DNA of 64,000 bases, taken from assembly GCF_018279705.1 (NCBI RefSeq), contig NZ_CP036498.1, positions 5,411,001 through 5,475,000 of the forward strand, read 5' to 3'. How positions within the stretch are numbered: position 1 is the first letter of the stretch; each line of letters starts with the position of its first letter. A program made the position numbers and the translations under genes. This DNA is from Tardiphaga alba. GTDB lineage: Bacteria; Pseudomonadota; Alphaproteobacteria; Rhizobiales; Xanthobacteraceae. Below are positions 8,998 to 18,060 of the stretch, one piece after another. The notes beneath the pieces are model-generated. The model made no database searches, was not told where the DNA came from, and was given only the letters and a program-made list of their open reading frames with translations.

Positions 8998-10470
8998 ATG
9001 AGCCGCCGCCTTTGGGCTGCGCCGGCTTTGCTATGCACGGTCCTTTCGCTGCCGGGTTGTGGTGACACCAGCCGCTTCGAGGTCGCGTCCACCGCGGTGA
9101 AGCCATCCGCGCCCGCCAAACCGCTCAAGCCGACGGTCGTCCAGACCCCAGCTGCCGAGAAAGAGCACGAACGCATCCTGGCGTCCTATGGCGGCTCCTA
9201 TGACGATCCCCGGCTGGAAGCGCTCATTTCAAAAACGGTCGATCGCCTGGTCGCGGTCTCCGAGCGGCCCGACCTGCCCTACAAGGTCACGATCCTCAAT
9301 TCCGGCGCGGTCAACGCCTTCGCGCTGCCCACCGGACAGCTCTACGTGACCCGCGGACTGGTTGCGCTCGCCAGCGACACATCCGAACTCTCGTCCGTGC
9401 TCTCGCACGAAATGGCGCATGTCCTGGCCAAGCATGCCTCGATCCGCGAGGAGCAGGCCCGGCAGGCGTCGGTGGTCACCCGCGTCGTTTCCGACATGGG
9501 GACCGACCCCGATCTGACGGCGCTGGCGCTGGCCAAATCGAAGCTCACGATGGCGAGCTTCTCGCGCGCTCAGGAATTCGAAGCGGATGCCATCGGCGTC
9601 GGCATTTCGGCCCGCGCGCAATTCGATCCATTCGGCGCGTCCCGTTTCCTGTCGGCGATGGAACGCAACGCTGCGCTGAAAGCGAGCCGCACGCCGCTGG
9701 ACCCGCGGACGCAGGACTTCCTGTCGTCGCATCCGGCCACGCCGGAACGTGTGCAAAATGCACAGGCCAACGCCCGGCAATATACATCGCCGAATGGCGC
9801 CAATGGCGAACGCGACCGCGAAACCTATCTCGCCGCGATCGACGGCATCGTCTATGGCGAAGATCCGAGCGAAGGCTTCGTGCGCGGCCGTCGCTTCCTC
9901 CATCCGAAGCTCGGCTTCACATTCCAGGCGCCGGATGCCTACACGCTCGACAATACGGCACAGGCCGTGATCGGCGTGCGCGAGGGCGGCAATCAGGCCA
10001 TGCGCTTCGACGTGGTCCGCGTGCCGTCGGAGCAATCGCTGAGCGACTATCTCAATTCCGGATGGATGGAGAATGTCGATAAGGCCACCACCGAAGACGT
10101 CACCATCAACGGCTTCCCCGCTGCAACCGCGCTCGCACGCGGCGATCAGTGGCAATTCCGTGTCTATGCGTTGCGCTTCGGCAGCGACGTCTACCGCTTC
10201 ATTTTTGCTGCCAAGCAGAAGACCAATGAGAGCGAGCGCAATGCCCGCGAGACCGTCAATTCCTTCCGTCGCCTGACGCTGGCCGAAATCCAGGCGGCAC
10301 GTCCGCTGCGCATCAAGGTGATCAACGTGCAGCCCGGCGATACCGTGGAATCGCTGTCGCACCGCATGAGCGGCGTCGATCGCCCGCTGGAGCGTTTTCG
10401 CGTGATGAACGGTCTCGAGGCCAATGCCCAGGTGAAACCACGCGATCGCGTAAAGATCGTGGTGGATTGA
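8998..10470 (+). CDS. M48 family metalloprotease lipoprotein (BepA/YfgC-like)
   Basis: This is an exported peptidase of about 490 residues. The N-terminus is a lipoprotein signal ending LSLPGCG, so it should be anchored to a membrane on the periplasmic side. The zinc motif HEMAH lies near residues 137-141, and the third ligand Glu is in QEFEADAIG (~195), as in M48 enzymes such as BepA that maintain outer-membrane protein assembly. The last ~60 residues (IKVINVQPGDTVESLSHRM) resemble a LysM-like peptidoglycan-binding unit. I chose the ATG at 8998 because it puts the lipobox at the correct distance. A GTG at 8971 would add nine residues. The role in envelope quality control is inferred from the family. 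Confidence 0.9.
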   Translation: MSRRLWAAPALLCTVLSLPGCGDTSRFEVASTAVKPSAPAKPLKPTVVQTPAAEKEHERILASYGGSYDDPRLEALISKTVDRLVAVSERPDLPYKVTILNSGAVNAFALPTGQLYVTRGLVALASDTSELSSVLSHEMAHVLAKHASIREEQARQASVVTRVVSDMGTDPDLTALALAKSKLTMASFSRAQEFEADAIGVGISARAQFDPFGASRFLSAMERNAALKASRTPLDPRTQDFLSSHPATPERVQNAQANARQYTSPNGANGERDRETYLAAIDGIVYGEDPSEGFVRGRRFLHPKLGFTFQAPDAYTLDNTAQAVIGVREGGNQAMRFDVVRVPSEQSLSDYLNSGWMENVDKATTEDVTINGFPAATALARGDQWQFRVYALRFGSDVYRFIFAAKQKTNESERNARETVNSFRRLTLAEIQAARPLRIKVINVQPGDTVESLSHRMSGVDRPLERFRVMNGLEANAQVKPRDRVKIVVD

Positions 10471-10500
10471 GTGCGGCACACCTGCTCTGCACTCACATGT

Positions 10501-10584
10501 CTTCACCCGCGAAAGCGGGTGATCCAGTAGACACTGTATGCTGTGGTGTTTACTGGATCGCCCGGTCGAGCCGGGCGACGACAA
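10501..10584. repeat. Intergenic palindromic repeat, family F
   Basis: Two linked inverted repeats are present: CACCCGCGAAAGCGGGTGA (10504-10522), then CCAGTAGACAC matched by GTGTTTACTGG, and a further CCCGG/CCGGG hairpin to about 10577. The design matches common Bradyrhizobium-group intergenic elements. There is only one copy in this window. Confidence 0.6.
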
Positions 10585-10614
10585 ACTGTGCGGAAACGCA
10601 ACACGTGACTCAAC

Positions 10615-10643
10615 AAAAAAGCCCGGCTGCAAGCCGGGCTTTT
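10615..10643 (-). terminator. Terminator of the carD gene
   Basis: The perfect stem AAAAGCCCGGCT/AGCCGGGCTTTT (10617-10628 with 10632-10643) has a GCA loop. On the minus strand it is followed by TTTTTTG. It lies 24 bases beyond the carD stop and could also serve the M48 gene from the other side. Confidence 0.8.
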
Positions 10644-10666
10644 GAATTCTCGCGTCATGCCGCCGC

Positions 10667-11950
10667 TTACGCGGCTTCATCCTCGGCGACATCTTCATCG
10701 CCATCATCGTTGTCGTCCGAACCGGCCTCGGCATCTTCAGCCTTGGCACCGCGGCGCGGGCTCTTGGCGAGCTGGCCTTCGATCTCCTTGATCGCTTCGG
10801 TCTCGGTGATGTGCTGCACAACAGCGATTTCACGCGACAGGCGATCGAGCGCCGCTTCATACAGCTGGCGTTCGCTATAGGACTGCTCGGGCTGCGATTC
10901 CGAACGGAACAGATCGCGGACCACTTCGGCAATCGCGACGATGTCGCCCGAATTGATCTTCGCTTCATATTCCTGAGCACGACGCGACCACATAGTGCGC
11001 TTGATGCGGGCACGGCCCTTCAGGGTTTCCAGCGCCTTCTTCACCAGTGCCGGCTCCGAAAGCTTGCGCATGCCGACATTGATGACCTTCGCGGTGGGAA
11101 CGCGCAGGGTCATCTTGTCCTTCATGAAATTGATGACGAACAGTTCGAGCTTGGCGCCCGCGATTTCCTGCTCCTCGATGGCGAGGATCTGACCAACGCC
11201 ATGCGCGGGATAGACCACATATTCGTTGGTCTTGAAGCCCTGACGCTGGGTCGCCGTCTTCTTCGGCTCCTCGGCGCGCGGGGCCGGAGCGACCGGCTTC
11301 GCTGCCACCGGCTTCTCGGCTGCAGCAAGCTTGGCCTGCTCCTTGGCGGCAGCGGCCTTCATGGCAGACGCGGTGGTGTTCGGCGCAAACGACTTCTCGG
11401 TGCGCGGCTTTTCCGCCGCCAGCTTGGCAGCAGCGGCCTTGATCGCAGCAGGCTTCACGGCAGTCTTGGAAGCAGCAGTCTTCGGAGCAGAGGCCTTGGC
11501 AGCAGATTTCTCGGCGACAGGCTTCTCGGCGGAAGGCTTCTCGGCAGAAGGCTTGGCAGTCTTGTTCGGCATTTCACTTCTTTTGTTCTGGGCGGACTCG
11601 GGCGCGACGACCTTGATCGCAGGAGCCTTCACACCAGAGGTCTTGGTTGGCGCCGTTTTCGCTACCGGGGCCTTGGCTGCCTGCGTCTTGGCTGCAGGAG
11701 CCTTGACGGGAGAAGCCTTAACCGGAGCTTTGGCTGCAGGCGCCTTGGCCGAAGCCTTGGTCGTCGAAGCCTTGACTGGCGGAACCTTGGCCGTGGTGCG
11801 GGTCGTCGTCCGTGTGTCCTTGACAGGGGGCCGTGCAGGGCCTTTGCTCACGCTGCGCTTGCTCGCACCAGCCTTGCTGGCAGTCGCGCTCACCGCAGCC
11901 GTCTTCTTCGAAGGCTTAGAGATACTCTTTTTACGCGTTTTCTGTGACAC
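10667..11950 (-). CDS. carD: CarD family transcriptional regulator with long Lys/Ala/Pro-rich N-terminal tail
   Basis: The C-terminal ~190 residues are a clear CarD protein. An RNA-polymerase-interacting domain (GFKTNEYVVYPAHGVGQILAIEEQ) is followed by the helical DNA-binding domain (VKKALETLKGRARIKRTMWSRRAQEYE, SYSERQLYEAALDRLSREIAVV) and an acidic tail. CarD binds the polymerase beta subunit and stabilises open promoter complexes. Before it lies a low-complexity tail of AAKAPVK-type repeats resembling histone H1 tails. The start is unsettled. The GTG at 11950 keeps the whole repeat tail; the ATG at 11572 (MPNKTAKPS) has the better ribosome-binding site (AAAGAAG); a GTG at 12031 is also open. 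I kept the long form because the repeats run unbroken through 11572. Confidence 0.85.
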   Translation of the reverse strand: MSQKTRKKSISKPSKKTAAVSATASKAGASKRSVSKGPARPPVKDTRTTTRTTAKVPPVKASTTKASAKAPAAKAPVKASPVKAPAAKTQAAKAPVAKTAPTKTSGVKAPAIKVVAPESAQNKRSEMPNKTAKPSAEKPSAEKPVAEKSAAKASAPKTAASKTAVKPAAIKAAAAKLAAEKPRTEKSFAPNTTASAMKAAAAKEQAKLAAAEKPVAAKPVAPAPRAEEPKKTATQRQGFKTNEYVVYPAHGVGQILAIEEQEIAGAKLELFVINFMKDKMTLRVPTAKVINVGMRKLSEPALVKKALETLKGRARIKRTMWSRRAQEYEAKINSGDIVAIAEVVRDLFRSESQPEQSYSERQLYEAALDRLSREIAVVQHITETEAIKEIEGQLAKSPRRGAKAEDAEAGSDDNDDGDEDVAEDEAA

Positions 11951-12056
11951 GGCCCGTGCGCGGCAACTACCACGCCCCTGTTTGATTTTTATAAAACGGG
12001 AACCCGGCAGGGCCAAAACGAGCGGCACCACACGGTCCAGCTTCTTGAATGTGCCT

Positions 12057-12084
12057 ATAATAGCACATTTCCCGCAAAAATCAA
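12057..12084 (-). promoter_or_regulatory. Sigma-70-type promoter for carD
   Basis: On the minus strand TTGATT (12084-12079), a 16-base spacer and TATTAT (12062-12057) form a good -35/-10 pair. Transcription would begin near 12050, giving a leader of about 100 bases to the GTG at 11950. The region is locally AT-rich, unlike its surroundings. Confidence 0.55.
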
Positions 12085-12198
12085 TGATTTATGCCCCCTT
12101 GAGACCGCCAGGCGGCCGCGAAGCGGTCATAATCAAGGTCAGGGTAAATTTCCGGTCGTCAAAGGTATTTAGATGACATAGGGCTTTAAAGATAGCCC

Positions 12199-12537
12199 TT
12201 AATCGCCTTTGCCTGGCGCCGCCGAGAAGAACTTTTCATACTTGCCTTCCTGGCCGTCGAATTCCTCGGCTTCGGGCAGTTGATCGATCTTCTGGGTGAT
12301 GTTCGGCCACTTCTTGGCGTGCTCCAGATTGATCTGCAGCCACTTCTCGATATTGCCTTCAGTGTCGGGCTTGATCGCGTCAGCCGGGCATTCAGGCTCG
12401 CACACGCCGCAATCGATGCATTCGTCCGGATGGATGACCAGCATGTTCTCGCCCTCGTAGAAGCAATCCACGGGGCACACCTCGACGCAGTCGGTGTACT
12501 TGCACTTGATGCAGTTGTCGGTGACGACGTAAGTCAT
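12199..12537 (-). CDS. fdxA: Ferredoxin FdxA (7Fe type, 3Fe-4S plus 4Fe-4S)
   Basis: This is a 112-residue cytoplasmic electron carrier. It begins [26 protein letters not shown], the N-terminal cluster motif. [16 protein letters not shown] (about residues 40-55) supplies the second set of Cys ligands. The ~55-residue C-terminal extension ([22 protein letters not shown]) is characteristic of FdxA. I chose the ATG at 12537 because homologues begin MTYVV and CGGAG lies just upstream; an open frame extends 15 codons further. The arrangement S4 protein-fdxA-carD is common in alphaproteobacteria. Confidence 0.95.
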   Translation of the reverse strand: MTYVVTDNCIKCKYTDCVEVCPVDCFYEGENMLVIHPDECIDCGVCEPECPADAIKPDTEGNIEKWLQINLEHAKKWPNITQKIDQLPEAEEFDGQEGKYEKFFSAAPGKGD

Positions 12538-12690
12538 CCAGAACTCCGGAAACGATCTAAATTCGACGGTTGCGTAGCGCACCCACCCCCTTGCCGCAAG
12601 ACATGCGGCCGGATTGGATCAGTGCGTTTCCATCATTGAGAAGGATTTTGCCACGAACCGGCTCTGGTCGGGCCTTTCCACCTTAACTAG

Positions 12691-12959
12691 TTACTCCGGC
12701 GGATGTTGCAAATCCGTATAGAGCACCCGGGCCGCGATTGCATCCCCCGACGCTCGGAAAATGCCGCGACCTTCATCACCCGGATCGCCTGATCCAGGGT
12801 GACGGTAATCACATCGCCGATCTTGATGCCGTGGCCGGGCGACTTCTGCCGCTCGCCATTTACCCGGACCTTGCCGCCCTCGACCAGCGCAGCGGCACTT
12901 GTGCGGGCTTTGACCACCCGCACATGCCACAGCCATTTGTCGAGACGCTGTCGGTCCAA
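12691..12959 (-). CDS. S4-domain RNA-binding protein (Hsp15-like), apparent -1 frameshift near the C-terminus
   Basis: The product begins MDRQRLDKWLWHVRVVKARTSA and continues GGKVRVNGERQKSPGHGIKIGD, a clear S4 RNA-binding fold of the kind found in Hsp15, which handles stalled 50S subunits. The frame is intact to FSERRG (about residue 72) and then changes. The next frame continues naturally as DAIAARVLYTDLQHPPE and stops at 12691. The junction is the run of five C at 12744-12748, where one more base would restore a single frame of ~90 residues. Without it, translation ends at 12687 with a foreign tail. The start is TTG at 12959, because an in-frame stop lies directly upstream. The helicase gene ends 26 bases upstream. 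Confidence 0.8.
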
Positions 12960-12985
12960 TCAGCACCGCATCAAGCGCGAGAAAT

Positions 12986-15900
12986 TCATTCCTTGGTGCC
13001 CAGCTGCTCCTTGAGCGCAGCGAGCTTGGCAAAAGGCGAATTCGGATCCATGGCGCCGCCGCGATCCCGCGGTGAGGCGCTCGATGCGAATGGGCGCGTG
13101 GCACCGCCACGATCCCTGTCGCGACCACCTTCACGGCCCTTGTCGCCACCGAACTTGCCCTTGCCGCCCCCGAAGCGCTGATCGCGCGGCGGACGCCCAC
13201 CGCCCTTGTCATTGCGATCGCCACGGGCTTCGCGATTCGGTGCACCACCACCCGGCGCATCGCTGCGCGGACGGCGGAAATCCTTGCCACCACCGCTGCG
13301 GTCGCCATCGCGGTCGCGACGGCCACCATTGTTGCGATCCGGGCGATTGCCGCGCTGACCGTCAGCGACGGCACCTTCGGCCTGGCCGGCCGGGGCCGCA
13401 GCCTGGCCGGCATTGTTATCGCGGCGGTGATGGTTGCGGTTACGGTCATGACGCGGTGGACGGCGTTCGTCGGAACGGCCACCGGGGCGCCAGACTTCGA
13501 CCATTTCGGGCTCGGCCGGTGCCGCGGCTTCGGCGGCAGGCGCATCTGCATCGGCAGCAGCCGTCTCGGCAGGAGCAGCCTCCGCGGCTGCAGCTTCAAC
13601 CGGGGCAGCTTCCGCAGGCGCTTCAACCACCGGCTCGCTCGCGACCGGCGACACGTCCGGCAGCAGCGATGCAGACGATGGAGCGGCAGTCTCTTCCGCG
13701 ACGGGAGCTTCAGCGGCTTCCGTAACTTCGACCTGCGCGACCGGCTCTGCAGCAACAGCCTCACCGGCCGGCGCAGCTTCCGGACCGGCATCAGCCTGTG
13801 CGGCATCGGACACAGGCGCATCGGTGGCGGCTTCCACCTTGGCATCTGCCGTCGCAGCTTCGATCGGCGTCGTCGCAGCCAGCGGCTTCGGCGGTGCAGG
13901 CGGCAGCGCCGGCTTCTTCTCCATGCGATAGCCCAGCGCACGCAGGATCGAGGCAAAGTCTTCGCCGGCCGAACCCGTCAGCGAGGTCATCGCCTGGGTC
14001 ACAGTGAAGCTGCGGCCGTCATAGGCACCCGCCGGCTTCTCGCCCGGCGAATTCTCGCGCCACGACAAAGCGGGACGGATCAGATCGGCAAGACGTTCGA
14101 GAATATCGACGCGCACCGCACGCTCGCCGGCATGGCGATAGCCGAGCACGCGATAGGCGTCGCGGCCGAGCACCTTGTCGACGGGGAACGAGGTACGGCC
14201 GGAGCCGGCTAGGTGCTGCGCGCTGGACAGTGCGGACATATCGACATTGTCCTGCTTCAGCGCCCACAGCAGCGCTGCGAGCGAACGCGCGGCCGGCTTC
14301 AGCAGGTTCGGGAAATAGATGTGATAGGCGCCGAATCGGACGCCATATTTGCGCAGCACGGCGCGCGACGGCTGATCGAGATCCTTCATCTCGGCGGCGA
14401 TCTTCTGCCGCTCGAGCACGCCGAGCGCTTCATTGAGCTGGAAGGCGATGCCGCGCGCGATGCCGGTGACGTCTTCGGCCTTTGCGAGTTCAAACAGCGG
14501 CGCGAGCAGCTTTTCGATATGCGTCTTCAGGAACAGATCGAGACGGGCCTGCACGGCATCACGCGGCGCGCCGGTGAGGCGCTCGTCGGCGATGATGCGG
14601 AGGCGCGGATGCAGCACGTCATCGGCGGCGACCAGCTTCGCGACCGCATCACCGGTCCAGCGCAGCGTGCCGTCGGATGTCAGCACCAACTGATCGTCCG
14701 GCGCGTTGGAGAGCTTCTCTGCGCGCGCGTCGATCTCGCCGGCCAGCGCTTTCGACGCTGCGGCCTGCAAGGCCTTCGCATCGGAGCCGGCTTCGGCCGT
14801 ATCGGGCAAGAATGTAAAACCGTCGAGCCGGCCAATCGTGTGGCCCTCGACAACAACTTCGCCCGTCTTACCAATTTCAGTATTCAGCATCGTGTTTTCC
14901 CGCAAGCGGCGCATCAATACACTGGTACGACGATCAACGAAACGCTCTGTAAGCCTCTCATGAAGGGCATCTGACAGTTTATTTTCCAGTTCACGGGAGA
15001 TTCCCTGCCAATGTTCGGCATCTGCGAGCCAATCAGGACGATTTGCCACAAAGGTCCAGGTCCGAATCTGCGCAATCCGGCCTGACAGTGTGTCGATATC
15101 GCCGTCGGTGCGGTCCGCCTGCGCAATCTGGGCGCCGAACCACGCATCGGGGATGCGGCCGCGCTTCATCAGGAAATTGAAGATCGTCACCACCAGCTCC
15201 GCATGTGCGGCGGGCGCGACGCGGCGGTAATCCGGAATCTGGCAGGCATCCCACAGTTTCTCGACGGCATCCTTGCCCTGCGCCATCTCGCGCACGTCAG
15301 GATCTCGTGCCGCATGATCGAGGACACGTAAATCCTCGGCAATTGGCGCACGTGTCAGGGCCTCATGGCGCGGCGACAGCGCGAGCGAGACCTGAAGGGC
15401 CGCAATCGATGAGAAATCCAGCTTCGAATTGCGCCATTGCAGCACTTTGACGGGATCGAAGATGTGGTTCTGCAACTGGTTGACCAGTTCGGGCTCGAAC
15501 GGCTCGCAGCGGCCCGTGGTGCCAAAAGTCCCATTGCGCGTGGCGCGGCCGGCGCGGCCGGCGATCTGGGAAAATTCGGACGGCGTGAGGCGGCGGAACT
15601 GGTAACCGTCATATTTGCGGTCAGAGGCGAAGGCGACGTGATCGACGTCCAGATTCAGGCCCATGCCCACGGCATCGGTGGCGACGAGATAGTCCACATC
15701 GCCGGTCTGGAACATCTCGACCTGGGCATTTCGCGTGCGCGGCGAGAGACTTCCCAGCACCACGGCAGCGCCGCCGTGCTGGCGCTTGATCAGCTCGGCG
15801 ATGGCGTAAACTTCATCGGCCGAAAACGCGACAATGGCGGTGCGGCGCGGCTGGCGGGTGATCTTGCGGTCGCCGGCGAATTCCAGCGTGGACAGCCGCG

Positions 15901-16369
15901 GACGGGTTACGATGTTGATTCCAGGGAGTAATTTCTCGACGATCGGACGCATCGTGGCGGCGCCGAGCAGTAGCGTTTCGTCGCGGCCGCGGCGGTTCAG
16001 AATCCGGTCGGTGAACACATGGCCGCGTTCGAGGTCGGCGGCGATCTGGATTTCGTCCACGGCCAGGAACGAGACGTCGAGATCGCGCGGCATCGCCTCG
16101 ACGGTGGAGACCCAATAGCGCGGCTTGGACGGCTTGATCTTCTCCTCGCCGGTGACCAGCGCGACGGCTTCCGGCCCGACGCGGGCGAGGATCTTGTTAT
16201 AGACCTCGCGCGCCAGCAGGCGCAGCGGAAGGCCAATGATCCCGGAGGGATGCGCGAGCATCCGCTCGATGGCGAGATGGGTCTTGCCGGTATTGGTGGG
16301 GCCGAGGACGGCGGTGACGCCGGCGCCGGGCGCCCGGCCTGTGCCGAGCGGAGAATTCGAAAAGGCCAT
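12986..16369 (-). CDS. SUV3-like DExH-box RNA helicase with long disordered C-terminal tail
   Basis: This protein has about 1127 residues. Motif I is AVLGPTNTGKTHLAIERML (about 20-38), motif II is AVDEIQ (an unusual DEIQ-type box), and the second RecA domain has VATDAVGMGLNLDVDHVAF and QIAGRAGRATRNGTFG. This pattern matches mitochondrial SUV3 helicases and their alphaproteobacterial relatives, which unwind RNA for degradation. From about residue 850 the chain is low-complexity (EAAPAEA and similar), then basic and glycine-rich (RNRNHHRRDNN, GGRPPRDQRFGGGKGKFGG), an RGG-like RNA-binding tail. The ATG at 16369 (MAFSNSPLG) is preferred; one at 16378 adds three residues. Its association with the downstream S4 protein supports an RNA role. 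Confidence 0.88.
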   Translation of the reverse strand: MAFSNSPLGTGRAPGAGVTAVLGPTNTGKTHLAIERMLAHPSGIIGLPLRLLAREVYNKILARVGPEAVALVTGEEKIKPSKPRYWVSTVEAMPRDLDVSFLAVDEIQIAADLERGHVFTDRILNRRGRDETLLLGAATMRPIVEKLLPGINIVTRPRLSTLEFAGDRKITRQPRRTAIVAFSADEVYAIAELIKRQHGGAAVVLGSLSPRTRNAQVEMFQTGDVDYLVATDAVGMGLNLDVDHVAFASDRKYDGYQFRRLTPSEFSQIAGRAGRATRNGTFGTTGRCEPFEPELVNQLQNHIFDPVKVLQWRNSKLDFSSIAALQVSLALSPRHEALTRAPIAEDLRVLDHAARDPDVREMAQGKDAVEKLWDACQIPDYRRVAPAAHAELVVTIFNFLMKRGRIPDAWFGAQIAQADRTDGDIDTLSGRIAQIRTWTFVANRPDWLADAEHWQGISRELENKLSDALHERLTERFVDRRTSVLMRRLRENTMLNTEIGKTGEVVVEGHTIGRLDGFTFLPDTAEAGSDAKALQAAASKALAGEIDARAEKLSNAPDDQLVLTSDGTLRWTGDAVAKLVAADDVLHPRLRIIADERLTGAPRDAVQARLDLFLKTHIEKLLAPLFELAKAEDVTGIARGIAFQLNEALGVLERQKIAAEMKDLDQPSRAVLRKYGVRFGAYHIYFPNLLKPAARSLAALLWALKQDNVDMSALSSAQHLAGSGRTSFPVDKVLGRDAYRVLGYRHAGERAVRVDILERLADLIRPALSWRENSPGEKPAGAYDGRSFTVTQAMTSLTGSAGEDFASILRALGYRMEKKPALPPAPPKPLAATTPIEAATADAKVEAATDAPVSDAAQADAGPEAAPAGEAVAAEPVAQVEVTEAAEAPVAEETAAPSSASLLPDVSPVASEPVVEAPAEAAPVEAAAAEAAPAETAAADADAPAAEAAAPAEPEMVEVWRPGGRSDERRPPRHDRNRNHHRRDNNAGQAAAPAGQAEGAVADGQRGNRPDRNNGGRRDRDGDRSGGGKDFRRPRSDAPGGGAPNREARGDRNDKGGGRPPRDQRFGGGKGKFGGDKGREGGRDRDRGGATRPFASSASPRDRGGAMDPNSPFAKLAALKEQLGTKE

Positions 16370-16794
16370 GGTTTTCAAGTATTTCCGAGCGGCCTTCTGT
16401 CAAGGCAAGCGAGTTTGGGAACGACTCCGGAACGAAACCGGCCCGAATCGGTGACTCCGCACCGGCTGGGCCCGTTCACCCCCAAGATGTCGCGGCGAGC
16501 GCCCTAAGTCCTCACTAGATCAAGTTTGTGACAGGGCAACAAGGCCTGTGAATTCATGTTGAAAACGCCGAGTCCTGCGGACTCCGAATGGCAAAAGAGT
16601 CAACTGCGCTTCGGTGCCGCCGGTTGGCCTATCTGAGATAGTGTTCCGGCTCGCGCGCGCACGTTTTGCAGCAGCGTCGCAGACCCGTAGGATGGGTAGA
16701 GCGAAGCGAAACCCATCCCCGCAAGCACCGGAGCCCGCGATGATGGGTTTCGCTCCGGCGCCACGCGCCTGCGCTCTACCCATCCCACGAATGC
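16370..16794. other. Gene-free stretch upstream of the helicase
   Basis: This region of 425 bases has no coding-like frame that I trust. It holds the likely helicase promoter region, a small GAGTCC/GGACTC hairpin near 16568-16585, and a family B palindromic repeat at 16687-16789, which abuts the end of the DUF3108 gene. Confidence 0.6.
16687..16789. repeat. Intergenic palindromic repeat, family B, copy 1
   Basis: The left arm GTAGGATGGGTAGAGCGAAG plus CGAAACCCATC is mirrored by GATGGGTTTCGCTCC and GCTCTACCCATCCCAC, giving a stem of ~40 bases. A related copy lies at 22145-22224. Confidence 0.7.
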
Positions 16795-17646
16795 TCAATT
16801 CGTCTTCGCCACCGCCTTGGGTGGCGCGGCCGTGGTCACGAACTCCGTCGCTTCCAGCATGGCCTGGCCGAGCGGGGTCGGGATCGTCACGCGATAGGGC
16901 ACCAGCACGCGGGTGCCGGCGACGGGCACCAGCCACGCCTCCATATTGCGCTGGGCGGCGAGATATTTGATGGCGGCGCGGTCCGGCGCGTAGCCGGCGA
17001 TGGGCGTGAAATAGACGGCGCAGACGATGGCCGGGCCGTGATAGCCCTTCTCGGCCTTCACCTGCTCCATCCGCTTGTAATCGAGCTTGATGTCATAGCG
17101 CATGCGGCCGTCGAAGATCGACGTGCCGGTGCGGCAACTGTCCGGCGCCAGCACATTGCCGGTGCCGGCCACGGTGAGCAGCGAGCCGGTCATGGGATCG
17201 ATCACATTGCGCCGATGCGCATCGGTGACCGGGATCCGATCGGGATCTGCCGGCGGCTCCGGCTCGATGGAATACTCTTTCACATAGCCCAGCGCGATCT
17301 GCATCTTGATCGCTTCGGACTTCTTCGCCGAGGTGGTGGTGGCGGAATAATTGGTGGGGCCGAGCTGGCCCGCGACCACGCGGCCCTGCGCCTGGCCGAA
17401 GCCGGAGCCGCCGGAAAACGCCTTCAAGAGACCCGCGGTGCCGCCGGTCGCCGCCGCGCTGTATTGATCCTCGGTGATGTCAATGGCCCAGGTGCCCTTG
17501 CCCACCGGAATGCCGGCGAGGCTGGCTTCATATTTTGCCTCGACCTTGCCCTGTGCCGCAGCTGGCCGGGCCAGGCCGAGCAGCGCGGCCGTGAGGCCGA
17601 CAGCGCCCGCCATCAGCAGGCGCGCGCGCGCAGGCGACCTGGTGAC
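16795..17646 (-). CDS. DUF3108 domain-containing exported protein
   Basis: This is a protein of about 283 residues. The N-terminus (VTRSPARARLLMAGAVGLTA, ending ARPAAAQ) is a signal peptide. The mature part begins KVEAKYEASLAGIPVGKGTWAIDI, the start of the DUF3108 beta-rich domain, which is thought to sit in the periplasm. GSLLTVAGTG and SIFDGRMRYDIKLDY follow. The function of the family is not established; some members relate to lipid or LolA-like beta-barrel folds. I chose the GTG at 17646 because it places the signal peptide first. An ATG at 17751 would add 35 residues containing a duplicated Asp-Val-Asp-Cys-Gln, which looks non-native. It faces rpmB divergently. Confidence 0.75.
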   Translation of the reverse strand, partial: VTRSPARARLLMAGAVGLTAALLGLARPAAAQGKVEAKYEASLAGIPVGKGTWAIDITEDQYSAAATGGTAGLLKAFSGGSGFGQAQGRVVAGQLGPTNYSATTTSAKKSEAIKMQIALGYVKEYSIEPEPPADPDRIPVTDAHRRNVIDPMTGSLLTVAGTGNVLAPDSCRTGTSIFDGRMRYDIKLDYKRMEQVKAEKGYHGPAIVCAVYFTPIAGYAPDRAAIKYLAAQRNMEAWLVPVAGTRVLVPYRVTIPTPLGQAMLEATEFVTTAAPPKAVAKTN

Positions 17647-18060
17647 GCGAAGCCCGGCGCAAAAATGTCGGCGGCCTCGGTGATCTCCCTGGCAGTCCAC
17701 GTCCTGGCAGTCCACGTCGCGTCTCACCTTGCATGATCCGGGCATGGCCATCGTGTCCGGCCGGAATACGTCCTTTATATGATGGGAACCGCGCGGCTTT
17801 CCAACGCCCCTGCGGCGTTTCGGGCCAGTTCCCTGTGGTATCCGCCCGCGGGAGCGGCTATAGAACCGGCACTGCCACCGCGGTCGCCCTTTCAGGGCGG
17901 GCCGGGATGAGGCGCAAGTCCTGAATGCATGTCATTCTCGTGACTCGCCTTGACGTGAGCAGCCCAAAACCCTATACGTCCGCGGCTCCTGAAATGGACG
18001 TGATTTTTGAACCCCTGCCCGGCTTTGTGCTGCAGGCGGGGATGACAGAGGATTTTCGCC
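17647..18060. other. Divergent intergenic region between DUF3108 gene and rpmB
   Basis: This region of 414 bases contains a short tandem duplication (GGCAGTCCACGTC twice, around 17693-17718) and the rpmB promoter at 17950-17978. A leader of about 75 bases follows, with an imperfect CCCCTGCC/GGCGGGG hairpin (18012-18045) just ahead of the rpmB ribosome-binding site. No other gene is visible. Confidence 0.55.
17950..17978 (+). promoter_or_regulatory. Sigma-70-type promoter for rpmB
   Basis: TTGACG (17950-17955), a 17-base spacer and TATACG (17973-17978) form a near-consensus promoter, as expected for a ribosomal protein gene. Predicted transcription start is near 17985. Confidence 0.65.

Noticed and set aside
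11331..12176. Long plus-strand open frame opposite carD
   Set aside because: It mirrors the GC-rich Lys/Ala repeats; the minus strand carries the recognised CarD domain and a promoter.
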